Source of the DNA: Nitrospinota bacterium
Lineage (GTDB): Bacteria; Nitrospirota; Nitrospiria; Nitrospirales; UBA8639
Direction of reading: 5' to 3'
Assembly: GCA_022561525.1 (NCBI GenBank)
Contig: JADFRB010000105.1
Span: 1 to 6,862 of the forward strand
DNA: 6,862 bases
Position 1 is the stretch's first letter; every line of letters begins with the position of its first letter. The notes under the pieces are model-generated. The model ran no database searches and was not told where the DNA came from. It saw only the letters and a list, made by a program, of their open reading frames with translations. The position numbers and the translations under genes are program-made. Of this stretch, positions 1 to 6,245 are shown in pieces.

Positions 1-117
1 AACGATGAGGGCCTAAAAGGGCGTCCGTCCAGCAGGGGCACCGCTAGGAGTACTCACGGCTTCTACCCATTGAGGGTATTAATTAGGAATTTAATTTTTT
101 TACCAAAAACCTTCCTT
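1..117. other. intergenic left edge, no gene seen
   Basis: I see no convincing coding region. The longest suggestive minus-strand frame is about 21 codons, closed by stops on both sides, and resembles no family I know. The stretch contains a small perfect palindrome (GAGTACTC) inside a GC-richer block at about 15-60, followed by an AT-rich run at about 78-110. The GC-rich block could be the edge of another intergenic repeat, but no second copy is present in the window to prove it. Confidence 0.4.
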
Positions 118-298
118 GGATTCACATAATAAGTGCACCACCTCTTTTCCTTTTGAATTCTCATAGTTTAGGAGTGGTGGCGTTCTTCATGGATGAATTG
201 GGCCGAGGGTAGTAGCCGTTGTGCACCTCCTTAAATATTTGTCTGAATACTCTATCCAAAGGCCATTTGGTGGGCTGGTGCACTTATGAGTTGAATCC
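118..298. repeat. imperfect palindromic element (possible MITE)
   Basis: The ends are inverted copies of each other. The left end at 118-140 starts GGATTCA and continues to ATAAGTGCACCA. The right end at 276-298 is TGGTGCACTTAT followed, after a few unmatched bases, by TGAATCC. The 12-base block ATAAGTGCACCA matches perfectly on both sides. The roughly 180-bp interior has no open frame. The size and structure fit a small non-autonomous element or a large hairpin, but I see only one copy here, so mobility is inferred. It lies beyond the 3' end of polA. Confidence 0.4.
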
Positions 299-320
299 GC
301 CTTTTCTTAAAAGGCGGATT
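294..320. terminator. strong 12-bp hairpin downstream of polA
   Basis: A perfect 12-base stem (AATCCGCCTTTT / AAAAGGCGGATT) closes a 3-base loop (CTT). It lies about 50 bases beyond the polA stop on the minus strand and overlaps the edge of the palindromic element at 118-298. The stem itself ends in T/A runs, but no clean U-tract follows it on either strand. It may therefore be an atypical or bidirectional terminator, or simply part of the neighbouring repeat. Confidence 0.45.
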
Positions 321-323
321 GGG

Positions 324-355
324 AATCTTAGCAAATAAGATTTTATTTTGTCTCT
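324..355 (+). terminator. weak plus-strand hairpin with T-rich tail
   Basis: A 7-base stem AATCTTA / TAAGATT with a 5-base loop (324-342) is followed on the plus strand by a T-rich tail (TTATTTTGTCTC). The shape is that of an intrinsic terminator for transcription arriving from the left, which would protect polA from antisense reading. The stem is AT-rich and weak, so this is tentative. Confidence 0.25.
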
Positions 356-369
356 TTTCCACTTGACCT

Positions 370-3204
370 TTAATGCGCCTCGCCCCAGGAGTTGCCGTGC
401 CCCACATCGACGGTGAGTGGTACCGATAATTGTACCGCTGGCAAAGAAGCTGATTCCATCACTTTCTTCACAACCTCGCCTGTTCGATCGACAGCATCTT
501 CTTCAACTTCAAACAACAATTCGTCGTGGACGGTTAAAAGCATTTTGGCTTTCGTGGTAAGATTGTGTTGTGCCAAAGCACTTGGCACACGAATCATGGC
601 GCGTTTCAAAATGTCAGCGGCGGCACCTTGGATGGGGGCATTGATCGCGGCGCGCTCAGAAAAATTTCGGCGGGCGGCATTTTTTTCATGGATGTCTGGC
701 ACATGGCACCGCCGGCCAAAGAGTGTTTCCACGTATCCATGTTCGCGGCAGAATTGTTTGGTGCGGTCCATGTATTCTTGAATGCCAGGGTAGCGTTCGA
801 AATAGGCTTTCATATAGGCGGCGGCCTCTTCATTGGATATGCCAAGTTGACGGCTGAGCCCAAACGCGCTGATCCCGTAAATGATGCCAAAATTGATCGC
901 TTTGGCTTTGCGGCGCATGGCAGGATCTAAATCTTCTGCTTCAACTCCAAAAATTTGGCTGGCGGTGAGGGCGTGAATGTCTTGGCCTTTGTGGAACGCC
1001 TGTTTCAACACATCGATATTGGCAATGTGTGCGAGCAGGCGGAGTTCAATTTGGGAATAATCCAGTGACAGCAAGGTCCACCCAGACTTGGCGACAAAGG
1101 CGTGGCGAATTTTTCGACCATCTTCGGTACGTATGGGAATATTTTGAAGATTGGGATCCGTCGACGACAGGCGACCTGTTGAGGCAGCCGCCATGGAATA
1201 GGAGGTGTGGACTCGCCCCGTTCGTGGATTGATCTGTTCCACCAAGGCATCGCTGTAGGTGCTTTTCAATTTATCGAGCTGTCGCCACTCCAACATTTTG
1301 GCTGGCAGCTCGTGGCCCTCGGCGACAAGGGATTCCAATACATCGGCGCCCGTAGAATACGCGCCGGATTTCCCCTTTTGTCCGCCCACGAGTTGCATTT
1401 CTTCAAACAAGACTTCACCAAGTTGTTTGGGCGAGCCGACATTAAATTCATGCCCGGCCAGTTGGTAAATGTCTTTCTCTAAGATGGCTTGGCGTTCAGC
1501 AAAGTCTTTACTGAGAGACTCCAGCTGCGCGCGATCGACTTTTATGCCTTCGGCTTCCATCTCCACCAGAACAGGAATAAGCGGGCGTTCTAATGTCTCA
1601 TAGGGCGTGACCATCCGTTCGGCCAACAGGCGGGGTTTGAATAAGTGGTGAAACTGAAGTGTGATGTCTGCATCTTCGGCGGCATAGTCCAAGGCTTTAT
1701 CCAGCGGAACCAAGTCAAAGGTAATTTTCGATTTCCCGGTTCCCGCGACTTCTTTGAACTTGATCGTGGTGTGGCCCAGATGAAGTTCGGCCAATTCATC
1801 CATACCATGGCCATGACTGCCTCCGTCCAGGATGTAGGACATCAACATGGTATCGTCGACAGGTGAGATGGTAATGTCGTATCGACGAAGTACCACCATG
1901 TCGTATTTCAGGTTATGACCGATTTTGAGCACCGAGGGGTCCGCTAAGAGCGGACGCAGGATATCGAGCGCCTCATGGAGGGGAATTTGAACGAGAGGTT
2001 CGTTTTGTTGGGATGAGTGTTCTTTAGTAGATGATTCGGAGAAATCCAATTCTGACACAGCCTCAGGATAGCGGTGTGCGAGTGGGATGTAGCACGCATG
2101 GCCGGGCTTCACGCACAGAGAAATGCCGACCAATTCGGCTCGGCTTTCATCCAATGACGTGGTTTCGGTATCGACCGCGACCGCGCCAGCATAGCGCGCT
2201 TGGGTCACCCAATCTTGCAGAACTGGGATGGATTGGACGAGTTCATAGTGTCGAGTGACTGGAGCCGTCAGCCCAGTTGGCAAGGCACCTTCGATCTCAG
2301 GAATGTCTTGACCGGAAGCCGCTAAGCGGCTTTGGATTTTGGCTATGAGGGATTTGAAGCCTTGTTCATTGAGGAAGTTGAGTAATTGTTGTGGGTCTGG
2401 ATTTTGGCGTTGCAACTGGTCCACGGTGAGGTCGGTCGGCACGTCGTCTCGTAGACGAACCAGTTCTCGTGAGAGTCTGGCTTGATCCGCAAAATCGATG
2501 AGGCTTTGGCGTCGCTTCGGTTGCTTAATCTCTGAAGCCCGAGCGAGAAGAGAGTCCAGGTCACCATATTCCTGAATGAGTTGCGCCGCGGTTTTCACGC
2601 CAATGCCAGGGACCCCTGGCACATTGTCTGTTGAATCGCCAGCCAGGGCTTGCACATCCACTACTTTTTCCGGGCCAACGCCGAATTTCTCTTTGACTTC
2701 CGCAGGGCCAATCTTTCGGTTTTTCATCGCGTCGAACATGCTGACGCGATCCGTGACCAACTGCATCATATCTTTATCCGACGATACAATGATCACGTCT
2801 ATCCCCTCGGCCTCCGCTTGTCGCGCATAGGTCGCAATCAGGTCATCAGCTTCGAACCCCGGCTTTTCAATACATTCCACATTAAAGGCACGCGTGGCAT
2901 CTCGAACCAATGGAAACTGGGGAATCAATTCATCCGGAGGCTCAGGTCGGTTCGCCTTGTACTCCGGAAAAATTTCATTGCGAAAGGTCTTCCGAGCCGA
3001 ATCAAAAATCACCGCTAGGTGAGTGGCGTGAAGGTCGTCCAGCAGTTTCAGTAACATGTTGGTGAAACCCAGGACCGCATTCACCGGTGTCCCATCTGGT
3101 CTAGTCAGAAGCGGTAGGGCATGGAACGCTCGAAACAAAAAACTTGAGCCATCCACGAGACACAGGTGCTTCTTAGAAGGGTCCTGTTTTTGGGTCATCA
3201 TCAT
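370..3204 (-). CDS. polA: DNA polymerase I (5'-3' exo, 3'-5' exo and polymerase domains)
   Basis: Family A DNA polymerase of 944 residues, which removes RNA primers, fills gaps and takes part in repair. The 5'-3' exonuclease domain (about 12-300) shows GFEADDLIATYA, SSDKDMMQLV and GDSTDNVPGVPGIG. The proofreading domain (about 335-530) has DTETT (D345, E347), HNLKYD (D435) and YAAEDAD (Y507, D511), so it looks active. The polymerase domain (about 540-944) has motif A LDYSQIELR (D715, E720), motif B with R764, K768, F772 and Y776 in RRKAKAINFGIIYG, and motif C VHDELLFEV (D894, E895). Residues about 385-405 form a polar Ser/Glu/Gln-rich stretch that appears to be an insertion relative to E. coli Pol I. 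Three tandem ATG codons open the gene (3204, 3201, 3198). An AGGA lies 11 bases before the first, so the exact start is uncertain by one or two codons. It is a single gene, divergent from the mlaA-like gene. Confidence 0.98.
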   Translation of the reverse strand: MMMTQKQDPSKKHLCLVDGSSFLFRAFHALPLLTRPDGTPVNAVLGFTNMLLKLLDDLHATHLAVIFDSARKTFRNEIFPEYKANRPEPPDELIPQFPLVRDATRAFNVECIEKPGFEADDLIATYARQAEAEGIDVIIVSSDKDMMQLVTDRVSMFDAMKNRKIGPAEVKEKFGVGPEKVVDVQALAGDSTDNVPGVPGIGVKTAAQLIQEYGDLDSLLARASEIKQPKRRQSLIDFADQARLSRELVRLRDDVPTDLTVDQLQRQNPDPQQLLNFLNEQGFKSLIAKIQSRLAASGQDIPEIEGALPTGLTAPVTRHYELVQSIPVLQDWVTQARYAGAVAVDTETTSLDESRAELVGISLCVKPGHACYIPLAHRYPEAVSELDFSESSTKEHSSQQNEPLVQIPLHEALDILRPLLADPSVLKIGHNLKYDMVVLRRYDITISPVDDTMLMSYILDGGSHGHGMDELAELHLGHTTIKFKEVAGTGKSKITFDLVPLDKALDYAAEDADITLQFHHLFKPRLLAERMVTPYETLERPLIPVLVEMEAEGIKVDRAQLESLSKDFAERQAILEKDIYQLAGHEFNVGSPKQLGEVLFEEMQLVGGQKGKSGAYSTGADVLESLVAEGHELPAKMLEWRQLDKLKSTYSDALVEQINPRTGRVHTSYSMAAASTGRLSSTDPNLQNIPIRTEDGRKIRHAFVAKSGWTLLSLDYSQIELRLLAHIANIDVLKQAFHKGQDIHALTASQIFGVEAEDLDPAMRRKAKAINFGIIYGISAFGLSRQLGISNEEAAAYMKAYFERYPGIQEYMDRTKQFCREHGYVETLFGRRCHVPDIHEKNAARRNFSERAAINAPIQGAAADILKRAMIRVPSALAQHNLTTKAKMLLTVHDELLFEVEEDAVDRTGEVVKKVMESASLPAVQLSVPLTVDVGHGNSWGEAH

Positions 3205-3222
3205 ATCATGGGTTGTCCTGTG

Positions 3223-3245
3223 TTGAACCTAGAAACAGCAGTTGG
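3223..3245 (+). repeat. solitary terminus of the palindromic repeat family, in the polA leader
   Basis: These 23 bases match the left terminus of the complete element at 6023-6045 at 22 of 23 positions (TTGAACCTAGAAAC then RGCAGTTGG). No matching right terminus follows within the next few hundred bases, so this looks like a remnant or a very diverged copy. It begins 18 bases upstream of the first polA ATG and lies in the region that should be the polA mRNA leader. Confidence 0.6.
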
Positions 3246-3513
3246 CTCCACACTTTACAGGGATGTAGCATATTCTGAGTCAGTGGGGAAAGAAACGAGA
3301 TTGCAAAGATGTAACAGGATGAAAACTGACAGGACCATGGAGAGAAGCCTTCTTGTTCAAGGCTGAAAGGACAAGAAATTAGCCACGATATGTCGTTTGC
3401 CCGTGAAATAACACAGTCAGGGGAATGGAGAAACACATGGCTTTAAATATGAGGCTTTTCAAAACTCGTTGAAAAACCAAGAGAACTTTCCCGAAAAAAA
3501 GCAATCATTCTTT
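3246..3513. other. divergent intergenic region, no gene seen
   Basis: This stretch separates polA from the mlaA-like gene. The minus-strand frame at 3206-3436 has no recognisable domain and would overlap the polA leader, so I do not call it. A 6-base stem with 7-base loop (AGCCTT / AAGGCT, 3346-3364) is present. No sigma-70 promoter for polA is clear by eye: a TATGCT-like box occurs on the minus strand near 3265-3275 without a well-spaced -35 partner. Confidence 0.45.
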
Positions 3514-3514
3514 T

Positions 3515-3531
3515 TGGCATTAGGTCTGCAA
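3515..3531 (+). promoter_or_regulatory. candidate sigma-54 (-24/-12) promoter for the mlaA-like gene
   Basis: The sequence TTGGCATTAGGTCTGCAA carries the invariant GG (3516-3517) and GC (3528-3529) of sigma-54 promoters with the required 10-base spacing. By eye three of the eleven specified consensus bases differ. Transcription would start near 3540, just ahead of the start codons at 3553 and 3592. No activator site was recognised. A match of this quality can occur by chance. Confidence 0.35.
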
Positions 3532-3591
3532 TAGGGACTGCAAGAGGACGAAATGGAAAATTCTTTCAGAAAGATTTTTAAGGAGAGCCCG

Positions 3592-3693
3592 ATGTCACCA
3601 AGATCAAAGTTTCACGCACTCGCCTCCCTTTCAACATTGATCGTCGGCCTTACATTTGGAGGGTCTTTGGCCTTAGGGCTCGCGCAAGAATAA
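3592..3693 (+). pseudogene. signal-peptide fragment of the interrupted mlaA-like gene
   Basis: This is the 5' piece of the split gene. AAGGAGAG (3580-3587) sits at good spacing before ATG 3592, which decides the start. An in-frame ATG at 3553 with an AGAGGA upstream is an alternative. The encoded peptide begins MSPRSKFHALAS and continues with a hydrophobic core (LSTLIVGLTFGGSLAL), as in a Sec signal peptide. It then runs into the inserted element at 3676 and stops at TAA 3691-3693, giving only 33 residues, the last five encoded by the element. Without the insert it would continue as ...SLALADSNDESS, giving a signal peptidase I site of the A-x-A type (ALA before D). There is no lipobox cysteine. 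The rejoined protein would be 318 residues. Confidence 0.75.
3673..3675. repeat. left copy of putative 3-bp target duplication TTA
   Basis: TTA here and TTA at 3833-3835 flank the inverted-repeat element directly. Keeping one copy restores the reading frame exactly. The matching flank can also be drawn as CCTTAG on both sides, which overlaps the element ends, so the true duplication length is ambiguous. Confidence 0.55.
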
Positions 3694-3832
3694 CTTCCCA
3701 TGTTTGGGCGTCGATCCATCCCGTCTGGCGGCGTTGCTCGTCCTTTCCATACGAGGAGTATGCGCAGTCCTCACGCCTTGCCAGACAGGTGCCTCAACAC
3801 CCAAACATGGGAAGTTATTCTTGCGCGAGCCC
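3676..3832. mobile_element. 157-bp MITE-like element with 33-bp perfect terminal inverted repeats
   Basis: The arms at 3676-3708 and 3800-3832 are perfect reverse complements over 33 bases, starting GGGCTCGCGCAAG and ending CATGTTTGGG. The 91-bp interior is also palindrome-rich: GTCTGGC (3723-3729) pairs with GCCAGAC (3780-3786), and CATAC / GTATG forms a small central hairpin. It encodes no transposase, so it would need one supplied in trans. It sits in the signal-peptide region of the mlaA-like gene, adds 160 bp including the TTA duplication (not a multiple of three), and brings a stop codon. I have an impression that similar sequences recur in Nitrospira genomes but cannot check it. An assembly or amplification fold-back could also make an inverted repeat, but the exact frame restoration argues for a real insertion. 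Confidence 0.75.
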
Positions 3833-4708
3833 TTAGCCGATTCCAATGATGAAAGTTCGGTCATGGTGGCTCTTCTCCTACAACAAGGGCAGCTTGATCA
3901 TCAGATTGGTCAAGTCGAGCAGAGGATCTTGGATGTTCAACAACGACCGTTCCGCTCGGAGACGCCAAACCCTCTGATGGCCCTGCTTATTGACGGCAAA
4001 AACGATGGGAATGTGAGCAACCAGGACGATGAGGTACTCACGCTCGAAGAGTATACGGTGGAGGATACCTATTTGGACCCCTTTGATGAAGGTCTTTCGG
4101 AAGTCGTACCGGATCCCTGGGAAGGATTCAATTCCACGGTGTTTGATTTTAATCTTAGCTTGGATCGAAATTTCATCCGACCCGTAGCGCAAGGATATCA
4201 TGCCATCATGCCTGATGTGGCTGAAGAGGCTTTGGGGAATGCCTTTTCAAACATCCGCATTATACCGCGCCTGACCAACAATCTGCTTCAGGGCAAGGTC
4301 TCTGAGGCCGGCGTGGTTGTCAGCCGGTTTTTGATCAATAGCACCATCGGTCTGGCAGGGTTTTTCGATGTGGCCGAAGCGCAGTTTGGTCTCACCGCGC
4401 CTGCTGAAGAAGATGCCGGTCAAACGCTGGCCAAGCTGGGCATGGAATCAGGACCCTACTTGGTGTTGCCATTTTTACCTCCAACGACGGTTCGAGATGG
4501 CATCGGAACGCTTGCAGACTTAGCCCTGGATCCTTTGAATTACGTGTTGCCGTTTGTGGCTCAGGCTTCTAAACGGGGCAGTGAAACTGTCAATACTCGC
4601 GCCCAGAGCCTTGCAACCTTTGAAGGCATCGAAGAGGATACGCTAGATTTATATGCGGCGGTCCGTGACGCGTATGGGCAAATTCGCGCCCAAGCCATTC
4701 AACACTAA
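3704..4708 (+). CDS. mlaA: MlaA/VacJ-family protein, body of gene interrupted by a MITE-like insertion
   Basis: MlaA is the outer-membrane component of the Mla system, which removes misplaced phospholipids from the outer leaflet and passes them to periplasmic MlaC. Family blocks are clear: DPWEGFNSTVFDFNLSLD, RPVAQGYHAIMP, NNLLQGK, RFLINSTIGLAGFFDVA, GQTLAKLGMESGPYLVLP and TTVRDGIGTLADLALDP. The open frame starts at TTG 3704, inside the element, and has no good ribosome site. Its first 44 residues are encoded by the element, and native sequence begins at A45 (3836). The native body has a polar, Gln/Asp-rich stretch of about 70 residues before the MlaA domain, longer than in E. coli MlaA. As it stands the protein lacks its own signal peptide, so export is doubtful and the gene is probably inactive. 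Reinitiation at ATG 3863 is possible but would give a cytoplasmic product. The gene symbol refers to the family; no other mla genes are nearby. Confidence 0.85.
   Translation: MGVDPSRLAALLVLSIRGVCAVLTPCQTGASTPKHGKLFLREPLADSNDESSVMVALLLQQGQLDHQIGQVEQRILDVQQRPFRSETPNPLMALLIDGKNDGNVSNQDDEVLTLEEYTVEDTYLDPFDEGLSEVVPDPWEGFNSTVFDFNLSLDRNFIRPVAQGYHAIMPDVAEEALGNAFSNIRIIPRLTNNLLQGKVSEAGVVVSRFLINSTIGLAGFFDVAEAQFGLTAPAEEDAGQTLAKLGMESGPYLVLPFLPPTTVRDGIGTLADLALDPLNYVLPFVAQASKRGSETVNTRAQSLATFEGIEEDTLDLYAAVRDAYGQIRAQAIQH
3833..3835. repeat. right copy of putative 3-bp target duplication TTA
   Basis: This is the partner of TTA 3673-3675. The sequence after it (GCC GAT TCC) continues the original reading frame of the mlaA-like gene. 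Confidence 0.55.
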
Positions 4709-4912
4709 CTGGCCGTCCTGATCACGGTTAGGCTTTCACCTCACATTTTTGTCAAAATGTTCCCCGCCGATCTTCCCTCGTTGTAATTTGACCTCGCTTT
4801 TAATTATCTTTAGAAAATCTCATAGGATGCCGGTAAGGCATTCCTTCAATAATCCAACAATTCTGGTCACTTACGGATTCAACGGCTGGCAAAACGCAGT
4901 TGCGGGTAGATC

Positions 4913-5079
4913 ATCTTAGAAACGGCCGTTGGGCGCAAAAAAGACGCGCAAGATATTGGTGTGCATGGGGAAATAAAAAAAATCGTGGTCACCTTTGTGG
5001 TGATGAGACATTTTTTTATTTTCCCAGGTGCGCCAAGAGCTTACGCGGACTTTTGTGATCCAACTGCCGATTCTAAGAT
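4913..5079. mobile_element. palindromic element copy A, upstream of the dapF-like gene
   Basis: The terminal inverted repeats at 4913-4932 and 5060-5079 match at 18 of 20 positions (ATCTTAGAA.CGG...GTTGG). The interior is also an imperfect palindrome: the left strand CGCGCAAGATATTGG corresponds to the reverse complement of the right strand CGCGTAAGCTCTTGG. The centre is an A/T-run hairpin (about 4968-5026) closed by GGTCACC / GGTGATG-type bases. The whole 167 bp could fold into one hairpin. Copy B at 6023-6194 is about 80% identical by eye and in the same orientation. It ends 42 bases before the dapF-like ATG, so the promoter of that gene must lie in the element, upstream of it, or in the 41-base gap. 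Confidence 0.7.
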
Positions 5080-5120
5080 CATATGTGTCTTTCAGGTCAA
5101 CCATTCTTACAGGGGCAGTC

Positions 5121-5990
5121 ATGAAGAATGCATTTTTCAAGGGTCATGGTTTGGGGAATGACTATATTGCCCTCAACCCGAAGGATTTAAGTTTCAAACT
5201 GACGCCGAAGAACATTCGGGCCATTTGCGATCGTCATTGGGGTGTGGGCAGTGACGGTATCTTGGCGTTAACGCCATCAAAGAAAGCCGACTTTGGGTTA
5301 CGGATATATAATCCCGATGGCAGCGAAGCCGAGAAATCTGGAAACGGGTTGCGGATTTTCGGGTGCTATCTGTATGCCACCAAGAAGACCAAGCGGCGAT
5401 CCTTCAGCGTCGAGACCAAGGGTGGGATGGTGCACCTCGATTTAGAACTTGATCATCGAGGGCAGGTGATCGGGGCGACGGTCGATATGGGTCAAGCGTC
5501 ATTTCAACCTAGTGCGTTGCCGTGTACCATCCGTGCTCCGGAGCTCATTCTTCAGCCGATAAAGGCCGTGGGCCGATCCTTACGGTTCACGGGGGTCAGC
5601 GTTGGGAACCCACACTGTGTTGTGTTTAAAGATAAGGGCGGGAAGTGGACCCGTGATGATTTGCTGCGAATGGGTCCTGAGCTCGAACATCATTCGATTT
5701 TTCCCAAGCGCACGAATGTCCAACTCGCCGTACCCACCGGGCCCAAGTCCATCTATATGTTAATTTGGGAGCGGGGGGCTGGGGAAACGCAAGCTTCGGG
5801 GTCTTCGTCGTGTGCGGCGGCGAGTGCCGGTGTGCGGCTGGGACTGATCACAAGCCCCGTGACGGTAAAAGCGCCGGGAGGAAGTCTTTTGATTACCGTG
5901 GACTCCCAGTACAACCTGACGATGAAAGGCCCCGTGGCTGAGGTTTATCAAGGCCGGCTACATCCTGGATTTCTTGTTTCCACGAAATGA
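5121..5990 (+). CDS. dapF: DapF-family protein with both catalytic cysteines replaced by serine
   Basis: DapF interconverts LL- and meso-diaminopimelate for lysine and peptidoglycan synthesis, using two cysteines as acid and base in the cytoplasm. This 289-residue protein has the family fold markers: HGLGNDYIAL (N13), NPDGSEAEK (N64), VSVGNPHCVVF (N163), FPKRTNVQ (N199) and WERGAGETQ (E217, R218). The first catalytic position, normally CGNG, is SGNG (S73). The second, normally ACGSGAC, is ASGSSSC (S226), and C231 aligns with the later non-catalytic cysteine. The codons are TCT and TCG; the second needs two changes from any cysteine codon. Start ATG 5121 follows AGGGG at 5111-5115; the longer frame to GTG 5028 begins inside a repeat and is unlikely. 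Other conserved residues are intact, so this looks like a maintained paralogue with changed chemistry rather than a decaying gene. The symbol denotes the family only, and standard epimerase activity is doubtful. Two palindromic elements bracket it. Confidence 0.9.
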   Translation: MKNAFFKGHGLGNDYIALNPKDLSFKLTPKNIRAICDRHWGVGSDGILALTPSKKADFGLRIYNPDGSEAEKSGNGLRIFGCYLYATKKTKRRSFSVETKGGMVHLDLELDHRGQVIGATVDMGQASFQPSALPCTIRAPELILQPIKAVGRSLRFTGVSVGNPHCVVFKDKGGKWTRDDLLRMGPELEHHSIFPKRTNVQLAVPTGPKSIYMLIWERGAGETQASGSSSCAAASAGVRLGLITSPVTVKAPGGSLLITVDSQYNLTMKGPVAEVYQGRLHPGFLVSTK

Positions 5991-6022
5991 CTTTCCTTCG
6001 GCAAGATTTGTTCTGAGTAAAG

Positions 6023-6194
6023 TTGAACCTAGAAACGGCAGTTGGGCGCAAAACAGCTGTGTAAGATATTGGTGTATATGGTGAAATACAAAAAGTCGAG
6101 GTCATCTCTCTGGTGAGGAGACATTTTTGTATTGTGCCGGGTATGCCAAGAGCTTGCGCGGACTTTTGTAATCCAACTGGGTTTCTAGGTTGAA
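6023..6194. mobile_element. palindromic element copy B, downstream of the dapF-like gene
   Basis: The termini TTGAACCTAGAAAC...CAGTTGG (6023-6045) and CCAACTGGGTTTCTAGG plus TTGAA (6173-6194) are inverted repeats. The interior follows the same plan as copy A: GCGCAA near the left, AAGATATTGG, a central stem ATACAAAAA / TTTTTGTAT, then CCAAGAGCTTGCGCGG. It begins 32 bases after the dapF-like stop and could act as a transcript-end hairpin. There is no open frame of note. No clear target duplication was found, so the exact boundaries are uncertain by a few bases. Confidence 0.7.
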
Positions 6195-6245
6195 TAGCTC
6201 AGGACAGGTTTTGAATAGTCCCGCTTTATCTTCACCACTGGAAAC

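Noticed and set aside
392..930. Plus-strand open frames opposite polA (392-781 and 565-930)
   Set aside because: They are antisense to strongly conserved Pol I motifs, have no recognisable domain, and are explained by the codon bias of polA.
3206..3436. 76-codon minus-strand frame upstream of polA
   Set aside because: No family resemblance and no convincing ribosome site. It ends directly at the polA start and covers the solitary repeat terminus and the leader region.
3704..3835. Taking TTG 3704 as the authentic start of the MlaA-like protein
   Set aside because: There is no ribosome site, the first 44 residues are element sequence, and a well-formed signal peptide in another frame lies directly upstream and rejoins perfectly when the insert is removed.
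4743..4760. Hairpin ACATTTT / AAAATGT as terminator of the mlaA-like gene
   Set aside because: The stem is seven AT-rich pairs with no T-run after it (TCCCCGCC follows), so terminator function is not supported.
5028..5120. Longer DapF-like start at GTG 5028
   Set aside because: The extra 31 residues are encoded by the palindromic repeat and resemble no DapF. The ATG at 5121 has AGGGG upstream and starts at the usual family position (MKNAFFKGHGLGND).
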